DNA from: Actimicrobium sp034313845
GTDB taxonomy: Bacteria > Pseudomonadota > Gammaproteobacteria > Burkholderiales > Burkholderiaceae_D
Strand: one strand, 5' to 3'
Assembly: GCF_034313845.1 (NCBI RefSeq)
Contig: NZ_JAVIWN010000003.1
Length of the DNA: 64,000 bases
The notes below the pieces were generated by a model. It was not told where the DNA came from, did not search any database, and saw only the letters and a list, made by a program, of their open reading frames with translations. Every line of letters begins with the position of its first letter. Within the stretch, counting starts at the first letter, position 1. The translations under genes were made by a program, and so were the position numbers. Shown here piece after piece: positions 18,614 through 27,819 of this stretch.

Positions 18614-20407
18614 ATGAAGAAGCCATTGCTCTGTGAAGCTCGCGTCCAACTCTCGTCATTTACGAAAGACAATACAAATGAACCTCCAGAATTTACCCTT
18701 CGCGCGTCGACTTTTGTTGTGTTTACTGCAGTTATTGGCATCTTCCTCATCGTTTCAGGGGTCTCGCTGTCTAGCTCGTCCAAACTGGCTGATGCGGAAG
18801 GTTGGAACAAGCACACCTACGAGGTGCTGGCCACCGGCGATAACATGCTTCTTTCCATGGTGAATATGGAGACCGGCGCACGTGGCCATTTGATGGCTGG
18901 TGAAGACCGTTTTCTTGAGCCCTGGACAGCTGGTCTGCAAAACTTCGACAAGGCGTGGACCGAGGCCAAGAAATTAACCTCCGATAATCCAACCCAACAA
19001 AAGCGGTTGGATGACATGAAATCACGTCATCTGGAATTCAAAGGCGTCTCCGAGTCACTGTTCGCGCTGCGCAAGAACGTCAATGCGGGCACCATGACGA
19101 TCGCTGACCTGAGCAAGCAGTTTGCGCTGGGTCGTGACAAGGCTGCGATGGATGCTTTTCGTGGACTGCAGGCCGAGTTTGACAAGATGGAACGTGATTT
19201 GCTAGTCGTACGCGCAGCCACGGCCGAGTCGCAACGTGCGCTCAATCGTAACGCCATTCTCGGTGGCAGCTTGCTTGCCGTGGTGATGGCGGCACTGATG
19301 GGTATGTGGATTACCCGTTCGATTGTGCGACCAATTGCGCAGGCAGTAGAAGTCGCCAAGCGCGTCGCAGCGGGCGACTTGACCAGCAACATCGTTGTGA
19401 CATCAACGGACGAGGCCGGTGAATTGCTGGGTGCTTTGAAACTGATGAATGACACTCTGACAGGGCTCGTCGGTAAAGTCCGTCAGGGTACCGATACCAT
19501 CGCGACCGCTTCCGCCGAGATTGCTTCAGGCAATATGGACTTGTCTTCGCGTACCGAGCAGCAAGCCAGTTCGCTGGAAGAAACCGCGTCCTCCATGGAG
19601 GAGCTGACCAGTACGTCAAAACAGAACGCCGACAATGCGCGCCAGGCCAACAAGCTGGCATCGTCCGCGTCCGACGTGGCGGTCAAGGGCGGGGCAGTCG
19701 TGTCGCAGGTGGTGAGCACGATGGGCTCCATCAATGAATCTGCCAAGAAGATTGCCGACATCATCGGCGTCATTGACGGCATTGCATTCCAGACCAACAT
19801 CCTGGCCTTGAACGCGGCAGTGGAAGCGGCCCGCGCCGGGGAACAAGGACGCGGTTTTGCAGTCGTCGCCAGCGAGGTGCGCAGCCTGGCGCAGCGTTCG
19901 GCAGCGGCCGCAAAAGACATCAAAGGGTTGATCAATGACTCGGTCGAAAAAGTCGATGCCGGTACCAGACTGGTCGATCAGGCCGGCGCATCGATGAGCG
20001 AAATCGTCGATAGCGTGCGACGTGTGACCGACATCATCAGCGAAATTGCCGCCGCCAGCGAAGAGCAAACGGCGGGTATCGAACAAGTCAATCAGGCGAT
20101 CGGGCAGATGGACGAAGTCACGCAGCAAAATGCCGCGCTGGTTGAACAGGCTGCGGCGGCTGCCGAGTCGTTGCAGGACCAATCCACCAATCTGGCCGAA
20201 ACGGTCAGCGCGTTCAAGCTGGACAACCAGGGCGTTGCCAGCATGGTCGCTACGCGCCTGCCAGCCAGTTCAGCGGCAGGCAAACAAAAGCAAGTCAGAA
20301 AACCCGCTGCGCTGGCTCGTGTGACATCTTCCCGTACGGCTGTGGCAACCAGAAAAACCGTTGTCGCACCGGTGGCTGCGGCTGGCGGTGAATGGGAAGA
20401 GTTTTAA
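18614..20407 (+). CDS. Methyl-accepting chemotaxis protein (CHASE3 type), 5' frameshift
   Basis: Chemoreceptor with a CHASE3-like periplasmic domain (NMETGARGHLMAGEDRFLEP), second membrane helix near residue 225, HAMP and signalling domain ending in EWEEF. The frame as read starts at 18614 with 35 residues unlike any receptor start. A second frame from ATG 18678 gives MNLQNLPFARRLLL, the normal basic start of this family, and would join the receptor frame if one base were added near 18711-18722 (CTT TTG TTG TGT). So the gene probably begins at 18678 and carries a 1-nt deletion, real or a sequencing error. Its signalling half is nearly identical to that of the next gene. Confidence 0.85.
   Translation: MKKPLLCEARVQLSSFTKDNTNEPPEFTLRASTFVVFTAVIGIFLIVSGVSLSSSSKLADAEGWNKHTYEVLATGDNMLLSMVNMETGARGHLMAGEDRFLEPWTAGLQNFDKAWTEAKKLTSDNPTQQKRLDDMKSRHLEFKGVSESLFALRKNVNAGTMTIADLSKQFALGRDKAAMDAFRGLQAEFDKMERDLLVVRAATAESQRALNRNAILGGSLLAVVMAALMGMWITRSIVRPIAQAVEVAKRVAAGDLTSNIVVTSTDEAGELLGALKLMNDTLTGLVGKVRQGTDTIATASAEIASGNMDLSSRTEQQASSLEETASSMEELTSTSKQNADNARQANKLASSASDVAVKGGAVVSQVVSTMGSINESAKKIADIIGVIDGIAFQTNILALNAAVEAARAGEQGRGFAVVASEVRSLAQRSAAAAKDIKGLINDSVEKVDAGTRLVDQAGASMSEIVDSVRRVTDIISEIAAASEEQTAGIEQVNQAIGQMDEVTQQNAALVEQAAAAAESLQDQSTNLAETVSAFKLDNQGVASMVATRLPASSAAGKQKQVRKPAALARVTSSRTAVATRKTVVAPVAAAGGEWEEF
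19490..20407 (+). repeat. Near-identical signalling-domain segment shared with 21621-22538
   Basis: The last ~920 bp of this receptor gene matches the last ~920 bp of the following one almost base for base, including synonymous positions; the stretch around 19,740-20,290 is the tightest. The two 5' halves differ. This indicates recent duplication or gene conversion of the signalling module. Confidence 0.85.
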
Positions 20408-20804
20408 GACACATCCAGCAGGCCGAAACACTGCGTGCCTCCGGCAAGTCCGCCGAGGCCGCAGCCATCCAGATGCGCTTGGCACAATGGACGTTTTTTA
20501 CCAATAATGCGTGGCCGTGCCCTCGCACCTGTCTCATCTTCCCGAAACGCCAATACGAACGTCATTGCCGTTGCGCGCCATTTTTTTCTGTTTGCATTCC
20601 GATCAGCGACCCCATATCTCTGCATCTAAAAGGTTTATGTAAAACAACATAAAGGAGAATTTGTTTTTTTCACAAATACTAATAGTGCTATTTTAGCGAA
20701 ACAAAGTTTTACAAATGCGCTGTGTCGTAGCGGGGTAATGCGGCAACACGGTCGTCCGGGCTTCATGAAGACGTCATCTCAGATTATTTATCGGAGTGCT
20801 CAAT
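20408..20804. other. Intergenic region upstream of third chemoreceptor
   Basis: About 400 bp between tandem receptor genes. The right part (20640-20720) is AT-rich and probably holds the promoter. I see no gene; short frames lack ribosome sites and family resemblance. Confidence 0.35.
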
Positions 20805-22538
20805 ATGAAAAATTTGAACATTGGTAGTCGTTTAGGGATGGCCTTCGCTGCCCTGATTTTTTTACAACTGATTGTCACGGGAGTGAGTCTGAGCCAGATC
20901 GTCGGGCTCTCCGAGCGCATGAGCTTCATCCTCGATGTGGGTAATGCCCGCATCGATGCCTTGAACGATATTGATTCTGCGGTTGGCCAGCGCGCTATCG
21001 CGGCTCGCAACCTCGCACTGCTGCCCGATCCGTCCAAACAGCAAGCTGATGTAACATTGGTCAAAGACAGTCAGGCCGAGATCAACAAGGGCTTTAACCG
21101 GTTGACCGAATTGATGAAAGATCCCGCGATTACCAGCGAAAAAAGTCGCCAGATGCTAGAGAAACTGCGTGTACTCGAAGCCACCTACCTGCCAATTGCC
21201 AACAACGTCGTGGCCTTGGCAACGTCTCAAAAAACGGAGTTAGCCATCAAGGTCATTACGCAGGATTGCATGCCTGTCCTGCTGCAAGTCCATGCGCATA
21301 TTGCGGCGTTCGACAAATCATTGAAGGAAGAAACCGGGATTGCAGTGAATGCAGCGAAATCGGCATCGCAAACCGCCGTCTGGACCTTACTACTCATCAG
21401 CACCTTTTCGTTGGTGGCCGGAGCCTTGCTCGGCTGGCGCATCAACCTGTCGATTACTCGACCTTTGGCTGCTGCGGTAGACATTGCCAAGCGCGTCGCT
21501 GCTGGCGATCTGACCAGCCGTATCGTGGTGTCGTCAAACGATGAGACGGGTCAGTTGCTCAATGCATTAAAAGACATGAACAACAGCCTGACAGAGCTGG
21601 TCGGCAAGGTCCGGCAGTGTACCGACACCATCGCAACGGCTTCATCCGAGATCGCTGCCGGCAATATGGATTTGTCCTCACGCACCGAGCAGCAAGCCAG
21701 TTCACTGGAAGAAACTGCGTCGTCGATGGAAGAGCTGACCAGCACATCCAAGCAGAACGCCGATAACGCACGACAAGCCAACAAGCTGGCGTCGTCCGCG
21801 TCCGACGTAGCGGTCAAGGGCGGGGCCGTCGTGGCGCAGGTGGTGAGTACGATGGGTTCCATTAATGAATCGGCCAAGAAGATTGCCGACATCATCGGCG
21901 TCATTGACGGCATTGCCTTCCAGACCAACATCCTGGCCTTGAACGCCGCAGTGGAAGCGGCCCGCGCCGGTGAGCAGGGACGCGGTTTTGCGGTTGTCGC
22001 CAGCGAGGTGCGGAGCCTGGCGCAGCGTTCGGCAGCAGCGGCAAAAGACATCAAAGGATTGATTAATGATTCGGTCGAAAAAGTCGATGCCGGTACCAGA
22101 CTGGTCGACCAGGCCGGCGCATCGATGAGCGAAATCGTCGATAGCGTGCGACGTGTGACCGACATCATCAGCGAAATTGCCGCCGCCAGCGAAGAGCAAA
22201 CGGCGGGTATCGAACAAGTCAATCAAGCGATCGGGCAGATGGACGAAGTCACGCAGCAAAATGCCGCGCTGGTTGAACAGGCCGCTGCGGCTGCCGAGTC
22301 GTTGCAGGACCAATCCGCCAATCTGGCCGAAACGGTCAGCGCGTTCAAGCTGGAGAACCAGGGCGTTGCCAGCATGGTCGCTACGCGCCTGCCAGCCAGT
22401 TCAGCGGCAGTCAAACAAACGCAAGTCAAAAAGCCCACCGCGCTGGTACGGGTAGCATCTTCCCGTACGGCTGTGGCAACCAGAAAAACCGTTGTCGCAC
22501 CGGTGGCTGCGGCTGGTGGTGAGTGGGAAGAGTTTTAG
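20805..22538 (+). CDS. Methyl-accepting chemotaxis protein (4HB type)
   Basis: Inner-membrane chemoreceptor of 577 aa: basic start MKNLNIGSRLGMAF, membrane helix, ~150-residue four-helix-bundle sensor similar in layout to the receptor ending at 16394, second helix near residue 195, HAMP, signalling coiled-coil with the conserved tip, and a Val/Ala-rich linker to a terminal EWEEF pentapeptide. ATG 20805 is preceded by CGGAG at 8 bp, better than the GTG at 20796. Its sensor half resembles the first receptor, while its signalling half copies the second, so it looks like a chimera formed by recombination. Confidence 0.93.
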   Translation: MKNLNIGSRLGMAFAALIFLQLIVTGVSLSQIVGLSERMSFILDVGNARIDALNDIDSAVGQRAIAARNLALLPDPSKQQADVTLVKDSQAEINKGFNRLTELMKDPAITSEKSRQMLEKLRVLEATYLPIANNVVALATSQKTELAIKVITQDCMPVLLQVHAHIAAFDKSLKEETGIAVNAAKSASQTAVWTLLLISTFSLVAGALLGWRINLSITRPLAAAVDIAKRVAAGDLTSRIVVSSNDETGQLLNALKDMNNSLTELVGKVRQCTDTIATASSEIAAGNMDLSSRTEQQASSLEETASSMEELTSTSKQNADNARQANKLASSASDVAVKGGAVVAQVVSTMGSINESAKKIADIIGVIDGIAFQTNILALNAAVEAARAGEQGRGFAVVASEVRSLAQRSAAAAKDIKGLINDSVEKVDAGTRLVDQAGASMSEIVDSVRRVTDIISEIAAASEEQTAGIEQVNQAIGQMDEVTQQNAALVEQAAAAAESLQDQSANLAETVSAFKLENQGVASMVATRLPASSAAVKQTQVKKPTALVRVASSRTAVATRKTVVAPVAAAGGEWEEF

Positions 22539-22578
22539 ACACAGAAGCCTGAGCTTTGGCGATGGCTGTCAGACCATT

Positions 22579-22607
22579 CGGTGCAATGCCCTTCGGTTAT
22601 TGCACCG
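22579..22607. repeat. Dispersed hairpin repeat, copy 1
   Basis: GGTGCAAT, an 11-nt loop GCCCTTCGGTT, then ATTGCACC. It lies between the converging ends of the receptor gene and metE. One of five copies in the window, all at gene 3' ends; a REP-like element or terminator stem. Confidence 0.75.
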
Positions 22608-22679
22608 AGCAAACCGCCGCAAGTCCTTGGTGTTGTCGACCGTGATCAGGACATTGCACCGACTCCCGTGCCGGTCTGG

Positions 22680-24953
22680 TTATCTCGCTTCGGCCAGCAC
22701 TTCCGCTCGCAACACCTTTGCCGCCTGCACCATGTTGCCTAACGCTTCCAAGGTCTCCGGCCAGCCACGCGTCTTCAAGCCGCAATCCGGGTTCACCCAC
22801 AGACGTGCATCCGGGATAACCCCGCGCGCCTTGCGCAAGAGTCGGGTCATTTCGTCGACTTGCGGAATGCGCGGTGCGTGGATGTCGTAGACGCCCGGTC
22901 CGATATCGTTCGGGTAGGAAAATTGTCCGAATCCATCCAGTAATTCCATATCCGAACGCGAGGTTTCTATCGTGATCACGTCGGCATCCATCGCCGCGAT
23001 CCACGGCAGGATGTCGTTGAATTCGGCGTAGCACATGTGCGTATGGATCTGGGTCTGGTCGGCGACACCGGCGGCGCTGATGCGAAACGCCCGCACTGCC
23101 TGGTCGAGATAAGCCGGCTTGTCGCGTGCCTTCAGCGGCAAACCTTCACGCAAGGCCGGCTCGTCGATCTGGATCATGCCGATACCAGCCTGTTCGAGAT
23201 CGCAGACTTCATCGCGTAATGCCAAAGCAATTTGCAATGTCGTGGTGGCGCGTGGCTGGTCATCGCGTACGAATGACCATTGCAGCATCGTCACCGGTCC
23301 GGTCAGCATGCCTTTCATCGGTTTGTTGGTGAGGCTCTGGGCATAGCGACTCCAGCCAACGGTCATGGCTTCCGGGCGGTAGACGTCGCCATAAATCAGC
23401 GGCGGTTTGACGCAACGCGAGCCGTAGCTCTGCACCCAGCCATAGGCAGTGAAAGCAAAGCCCCATAACTGTTCGCCAAAATATTCGACCATGTCATTGC
23501 GTTCGGCTTCGCCATGGACCAGGACATCGAGTCCGAGCTGTTCCTGCTGCATGACGACGTGGCGGATTTCGGCGCGCATCTGTTCGAGATAATCGAGATG
23601 GCTGATGTCGGCACGTTTGTAGGCGGCGCGCGCTTGCCGGATCGCGCTGGTTTGCGGGAACGAGCCGATGGTGGTGGTCGGGAACGGCGGCAGTTGCCAG
23701 CGCGCTTGCTGGATCGCGATGCGGGTGGCGAACGGGGTCGTGCGTTCGGCCAGCGCAGCAGTGACCTTGCTCAGACGCTTCTGAACCGCGCCGTTGTGGA
23801 TGCGCGGCGAATTGGCCCGGCTCAGTTGCGCGGCGCGGGCGCTATCGAATCCCGTGCCGACCTGGCCCGCCAGCGCATGCTTGAGCAGCGCGATTTCATC
23901 GAGCTTCTGGACGGCGAAGGCCAGCCAGCTGCGCAGTTCCGGATCGAGCTTGTCTTCCTGCGCAAGATCAACAGGTACATGCAGCAGTGAGCAACTCGGC
24001 GCGATCCACAGCTTGTCACCGAGCTGCGCTTGCAGCGGTTGCAAGTGCGCCAGTGCCGCGTCAAGATCGCTGCGCCAGATGTTGCGACCATCGACGATGC
24101 CTGCCGATAGCACCCGGTCGGCCGGCCAGTCGGCCAGTAACGCATCGAGCTGCTGCGGTGCGCGTACCAGATCCAGATGCACACCCGCCACTGGCAAGTC
24201 CCGCAGCAGTGTTGCGTGCTGGATCACATCGTCGAAATAGGTGGCCAGCAGCAGCGGCGGTGCATCGGCAGCGAGTGCCGCATAGGTCGGTGCGATCGCC
24301 GCACACCAGCGCGCATCGAGGTCCAGCGCCAGAATTGGCTCGTCGATCTGGACCCATTCGACGCCAGCGTATTGCAAGCGCTGAAGCAGCGCCTGATAAC
24401 CGGCAATGGCTGCGGGCAGCAGGTCCAGTGGATGATCGAGTCCGGACTTGACCTTGCCGCGATGGAGCAACGTCAGCGGACCGATCAGCGCGACCTTGAC
24501 CGGATGACCGGCGGCCCGTGCTTCTGCCACTTCGTCGAACAGCCAGTCGACACCGCCATCGAAGCGGGTGTCAGCAGTCCATTCCGGCACCAGATAGTGG
24601 TAATTCGTGTCGAACCACTTGGTCATTTCCATCGCAAAATGGGTTTGGTCGCCGCGCGCCATCGTGAAGTATTGCGACAGCGTCAGCGTGGCGGGTGCGA
24701 TACCGAAGCGCGACGGGATCGCGCCCAGCAAGGCCAGCATGCCGAGTACCTGGTCGTACCAGGCGAAATCGCCGACCGTGATCAGGTCCATGCCGGCATC
24801 GGCCTGTTGCTGCCAGTGGTGCTGGCGCAGGTCGCGTCCAGTCTGGCGCAATTGCGCTTCGCTGCTGTCGTTACGCCAAAAGGATTCGAGCGCGAATTTC
24901 AGTTCACGCTGCGCGCCTATGCGTGGAAATCCAAGGGTGTGGGCGAGGGCCAT
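22680..24953 (-). CDS. metE: Cobalamin-independent methionine synthase MetE
   Basis: Transfers the methyl group from 5-methyltetrahydropteroyltriglutamate to homocysteine, the last step of methionine synthesis without B12. The 757-aa protein has the family start MALAHTLGFPRIGAQRELK, two homologous barrels, and zinc ligands in HTHMCYAEF (His and Cys near residue 640) and PDCGLK (Cys near 725). The ATG at 24953 has CGGAG 7 bp upstream; the frame is open 63 nt further but without family similarity. It is divergent from metR, whose product activates it in enteric bacteria. Confidence 0.97.
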   Translation of the reverse strand: MALAHTLGFPRIGAQRELKFALESFWRNDSSEAQLRQTGRDLRQHHWQQQADAGMDLITVGDFAWYDQVLGMLALLGAIPSRFGIAPATLTLSQYFTMARGDQTHFAMEMTKWFDTNYHYLVPEWTADTRFDGGVDWLFDEVAEARAAGHPVKVALIGPLTLLHRGKVKSGLDHPLDLLPAAIAGYQALLQRLQYAGVEWVQIDEPILALDLDARWCAAIAPTYAALAADAPPLLLATYFDDVIQHATLLRDLPVAGVHLDLVRAPQQLDALLADWPADRVLSAGIVDGRNIWRSDLDAALAHLQPLQAQLGDKLWIAPSCSLLHVPVDLAQEDKLDPELRSWLAFAVQKLDEIALLKHALAGQVGTGFDSARAAQLSRANSPRIHNGAVQKRLSKVTAALAERTTPFATRIAIQQARWQLPPFPTTTIGSFPQTSAIRQARAAYKRADISHLDYLEQMRAEIRHVVMQQEQLGLDVLVHGEAERNDMVEYFGEQLWGFAFTAYGWVQSYGSRCVKPPLIYGDVYRPEAMTVGWSRYAQSLTNKPMKGMLTGPVTMLQWSFVRDDQPRATTTLQIALALRDEVCDLEQAGIGMIQIDEPALREGLPLKARDKPAYLDQAVRAFRISAAGVADQTQIHTHMCYAEFNDILPWIAAMDADVITIETSRSDMELLDGFGQFSYPNDIGPGVYDIHAPRIPQVDEMTRLLRKARGVIPDARLWVNPDCGLKTRGWPETLEALGNMVQAAKVLRAEVLAEAR

Positions 24954-25053
24954 GCTGTACTCCGTGTGCGGTTGATCTGGGAGAACCATGATGACCGGGC
25001 TTGCAGTATGATTCAAACGCTAAAATGTACTGATCAACGTGAGCCAAATTCAT
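24954..25053. promoter_or_regulatory. metE/metR divergent control region
   Basis: 100 bp between the two start codons, the expected place for MetR binding and both promoters. I looked for TGAA-N5-TTCA and found no exact copy, so the operator is not marked. Confidence 0.5.
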
Positions 25054-25974
25054 ATGCAAGCCATCCTCGAAATCCGTCATCTGAAAACCCTGGTTGCCCT
25101 GCGTGAGGCGGGCAGCCTGTTGCGTGCAGCGACGCTACTTAATCTGACCCAGTCGGCGCTGTCACACCAGTTGCGCCAGCTCGAAGACCATCACGGCAGC
25201 GCGCTGTTCGAGCGTAAATCCCAGCCGGTACGCTTTACGCCAGCTGGCGATCGCCTGCTCAAACTGGCCGACATCGTGTTGCCGCATATCGATGGTGCTG
25301 CACGCGATCTGGTGCGGATGGCGCAGGGCACTGCTGGTCAGTTGCGTATCGCGGTGGAATGTCACACCTGTTTTGACTGGCTGATGCCGGCGATGGATGT
25401 GTTTCGTTCTCGCTGGCCGGAAGTCGAACTCGATATCGTGTCCGGTTTTCATGCCGACCCGGTCGGTTTGCTGTACGGCCATCGCGCCGATATCGCGATC
25501 GTCGCCGAGATCGATCCCGATGAAACGGTCGATTACCATCCGCTATTCAGTTTCGAGATCGTCGCGTTGCTGGCGCACGACCATCCGCTGGCCGGTCGCG
25601 ACTATCTGGTGGCGGCCGATTTCGCTACGGATACGCTGATCACTTACCCGGTGCCGGACGACATGCTCGACGTGGTGCGGCAAGTGATGAAGCCAGCGGG
25701 TGTGCAGGCTGAACGTCGCACTACCGAGCTGACGGTGGCGATGTTGCAACTGGTGGCGAGTCGACGCGGCATTGCGACGTTGCCGGTCTGGGCGGCGCAG
25801 AATTATCTCAAGCGCGACTATGTACTGGCCCGTCCGATCACGTCGCAGGGTTTGACAGGACGGCTTTATGCGGCCTGTTTGCCGGAGCTGTCGGCGCGGC
25901 CTTATCTGGCGGATTTTGTCAGGACGACGCGGGAGAGTTGTTATGTGAGTCTGGAGGGGGTGGCGTTGTTGTAG
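25054..25974 (+). CDS. metR: LysR-type regulator MetR
   Basis: LysR-family activator of methionine genes, with homocysteine as the usual co-inducer. The 306-aa protein from ATG 25054 starts MQAILEIRHLKTLVALREAG, close to E. coli MetR, with a winged helix-turn-helix in residues ~5-65 (TQSALSHQLRQLE) and a two-lobed effector domain after ~residue 90. A GTG 15 nt upstream is in frame but has no ribosome site. Divergence from metE confirms the assignment. Confidence 0.93.
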   Translation: MQAILEIRHLKTLVALREAGSLLRAATLLNLTQSALSHQLRQLEDHHGSALFERKSQPVRFTPAGDRLLKLADIVLPHIDGAARDLVRMAQGTAGQLRIAVECHTCFDWLMPAMDVFRSRWPEVELDIVSGFHADPVGLLYGHRADIAIVAEIDPDETVDYHPLFSFEIVALLAHDHPLAGRDYLVAADFATDTLITYPVPDDMLDVVRQVMKPAGVQAERRTTELTVAMLQLVASRRGIATLPVWAAQNYLKRDYVLARPITSQGLTGRLYAACLPELSARPYLADFVRTTRESCYVSLEGVALL

Positions 25975-25989
25975 GCATGTCAGTGCATT

Positions 25990-26018
25990 CGGTGCAATGC
26001 CCGTTGGTTATTGCACCG
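25990..26018. repeat. Dispersed hairpin repeat, copy 2
   Basis: GGTGCAAT, loop GCCCGTTGGTT, ATTGCACC, immediately after metR and before the convergent parvulin gene. Confidence 0.75.
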
Positions 26019-26052
26019 GCTGAGATCACTGGAACCGACTCGCGCTACGCAT

Positions 26053-26078
26053 AAAAAAAGCGCCCCGAAGAGCGCTTT
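26053..26078 (-). terminator. Intrinsic terminator of the parvulin gene
   Basis: On the minus strand: AAGCGCTC, loop TTCG, GGGCGCTT, then a run of T. A stable 8-bp stem with a T-tract, 18 bp after the stop codon at 26096. Confidence 0.85.
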
Positions 26079-26095
26079 CATGTTGCCGATATTGT

Positions 26096-26872
26096 TTATT
26101 GCACCTTGGCTTTGGCGCGCAGTTCCTGCTGGTATTCCTGCAGTTTTTTCTGTTGCAGGCTTTCGCTGATCTGTGGCTTGACTTCTTCCAGCGTCGGCAC
26201 TTTGGCGGCACGGGTGTCTTCGAGCTTGATCACGTGGTAACCGAACTGGGTTTTGACCGGCACTTCGGTGTACGAACCTTTGGCCAGTGCAACCATCGCA
26301 TCCGAGAAAGGTTTGACGAATGACGCAGGCGAAGCCCAGTCCAGATCGCCACCGTTGGCAGCCGAGCCCGGATCTTTTGATGCCTTGGCGAGGTCTTCAA
26401 ACTTGCCGCCCGCTTTCAGCTTGACGATGATGGCTTTGGCTTCGTCTTCTTTTTCAACCAGGATATGACGGGCGCGGTATTCCTTGTCGCCAGCCGTTGC
26501 CTTGAACTTGTCGTATTCGGTCTTGATGTCGGCATCGCTGATCGGGTGCTTCTTGACGTAGTCACCGACCAGTGCGCGGATAACCAGCGACTGACGGGCG
26601 ATTTCGAGTTGTGACTTGACGTCGGCAGTGTTGCCCAAACCAAGTTTGTCCGCTTCCTGCACGAGCACTTCGCGATTGATCAATTCTTCCTTGACCATTT
26701 TGCGCAGTTCCGGGGTGTCGGCTTGTCCTTGCGTCGCGGCTTGCTTGACCATCAGGTCGGCGCGGCTGGAAGGAATGTTCTTACCGTTAACGACGGCGAT
26801 GTTTTGTGCCATGGCTGGCAGGGCGGCCATAGCGAGTAAGACTACGAGCAAGCGAGCAGGTTTGAATGTCAT
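26096..26872 (-). CDS. Periplasmic peptidyl-prolyl isomerase (parvulin type)
   Basis: Folding factor for exported proteins that isomerises Xaa-Pro bonds. The 258-aa protein has a signal peptide (cleavage after PAMAQ region, about residue 22), an N-terminal SurA-like helical chaperone segment, and a parvulin domain at about residues 130-225 with ARHILVE, GGDLDW and FGYHVIKLED. The length and single domain match PrsA/PpiC-like proteins common next to bolA and yciB in betaproteobacteria. A terminator follows directly. Confidence 0.93.
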   Translation of the reverse strand: MTFKPARLLVVLLAMAALPAMAQNIAVVNGKNIPSSRADLMVKQAATQGQADTPELRKMVKEELINREVLVQEADKLGLGNTADVKSQLEIARQSLVIRALVGDYVKKHPISDADIKTEYDKFKATAGDKEYRARHILVEKEDEAKAIIVKLKAGGKFEDLAKASKDPGSAANGGDLDWASPASFVKPFSDAMVALAKGSYTEVPVKTQFGYHVIKLEDTRAAKVPTLEEVKPQISESLQQKKLQEYQQELRAKAKVQ

Positions 26873-26920
26873 TATTTGTTCCTGTGGTCGAAATTAAAAT
26901 AAAAGGTGATGAGCTGGAAT

Positions 26921-27202
26921 TCAGGGTGTGGCTGCGACTTCGGAAGGTGCCATCGTACTCAGTGCAAGTGCATGAATTTCCACTTGTAGCATGACGCGTA
27001 GGCAATCATACACGAGCCGATGGCGGTTCACGCGTGACTCGCCTTCAAAACGTGCAGACACCAGGTGCAGCCGGAAATGGCTACCGCCGGTGGCTGCACC
27101 CGCGTGACCGGCATGTGCTGCAGATTCGTCTTCCAGTACGCAGGCCGTTGGTGCAAAGGTGGCAGTCAGACTGGCGAGGATGCGTTGTTCACGATCGTTC
27201 AT
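26921..27202 (-). CDS. BolA-family protein
   Basis: A 93-aa BolA/IbaG-like protein, partner of monothiol glutaredoxins in iron-sulfur cluster handling. The class-II KH-like core is seen in HFRLHLVSARFEGESRVNRHRLVYDCL, including the invariant-type His near the helix-turn. A short Ala/His/Gly-rich insertion (HAGHAGAATGG) precedes the core strand. Its start overlaps the stop of yciB by 4 nt, so the two are translationally coupled. Confidence 0.9.
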   Translation of the reverse strand: MNDREQRILASLTATFAPTACVLEDESAAHAGHAGAATGGSHFRLHLVSARFEGESRVNRHRLVYDCLRVMLQVEIHALALSTMAPSEVAATP

Positions 27203-27819
27203 TTTGGCTCCTGCATATGCTTGGACAAGAACAAACTTTGCGCCAGAACAAACACCAGCATCAGGCCCATACCGCCAAACAACTTGAAGTTGACCCAGGT
27301 GGCGGTCGTGTAATTAAACGCGACATACAAATTCAGGAAACCCATCAGCACGAAAAACACTGCCCATGACAAGCCCAGCCGGCTCCAGAGTGCGGCTGGC
27401 AAGTCGATCTGTTCGCCCATCATTTTCTTGATCAGGTTCTTTTTCAGCACGAACTGGCTGATCAGGAAGACGGCGGCAAAAGCCCAGTACAGCACGGTCG
27501 GCTTCCACTTGATGAATGTTTCATTGTGAAAGTAGATCGTCGCGCCGCCGAACACACCGACGATCAGCAAAGACACCCACAACATCACATCGATCTTCTT
27601 GCGCCGCAACAGCAACCAGCCAATCTGTGCCAGTGTCGCGACGATCACAACGGTGGTCGCCAGCAGGATGGGTGCTTGCGCGGCAGTGACTACGCCGCCC
27701 GAGACCATGCCGGACAGATAGCGTCCGGCCAGTTCCTGGGCGGCGGCAACATTGCCCTCGCCCCATTTGAACATCGCAAAGAAAAGGATGACCGGGAACA
27801 GATCGAACAGGAATTTCAT
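27199..27819 (-). CDS. yciB: Inner-membrane septation protein YciB (IspZ)
   Basis: Polytopic inner-membrane protein linked to septation and envelope integrity. The 206-aa sequence begins MKFLFDLFPVILFFAMFKWG, the family signature, and has about five to six membrane segments. It overlaps msrB upstream by 4 nt and bolA downstream by 4 nt, forming the run selO-msrB-yciB-bolA. Confidence 0.95.
   Translation of the reverse strand: MKFLFDLFPVILFFAMFKWGEGNVAAAQELAGRYLSGMVSGGVVTAAQAPILLATTVVIVATLAQIGWLLLRRKKIDVMLWVSLLIVGVFGGATIYFHNETFIKWKPTVLYWAFAAVFLISQFVLKKNLIKKMMGEQIDLPAALWSRLGLSWAVFFVLMGFLNLYVAFNYTTATWVNFKLFGGMGLMLVFVLAQSLFLSKHMQEPK

Noticed and set aside
24954..25053. MetR operator TGAA-N5-TTCA
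   Set aside because: No exact or near match was found by reading both strands.
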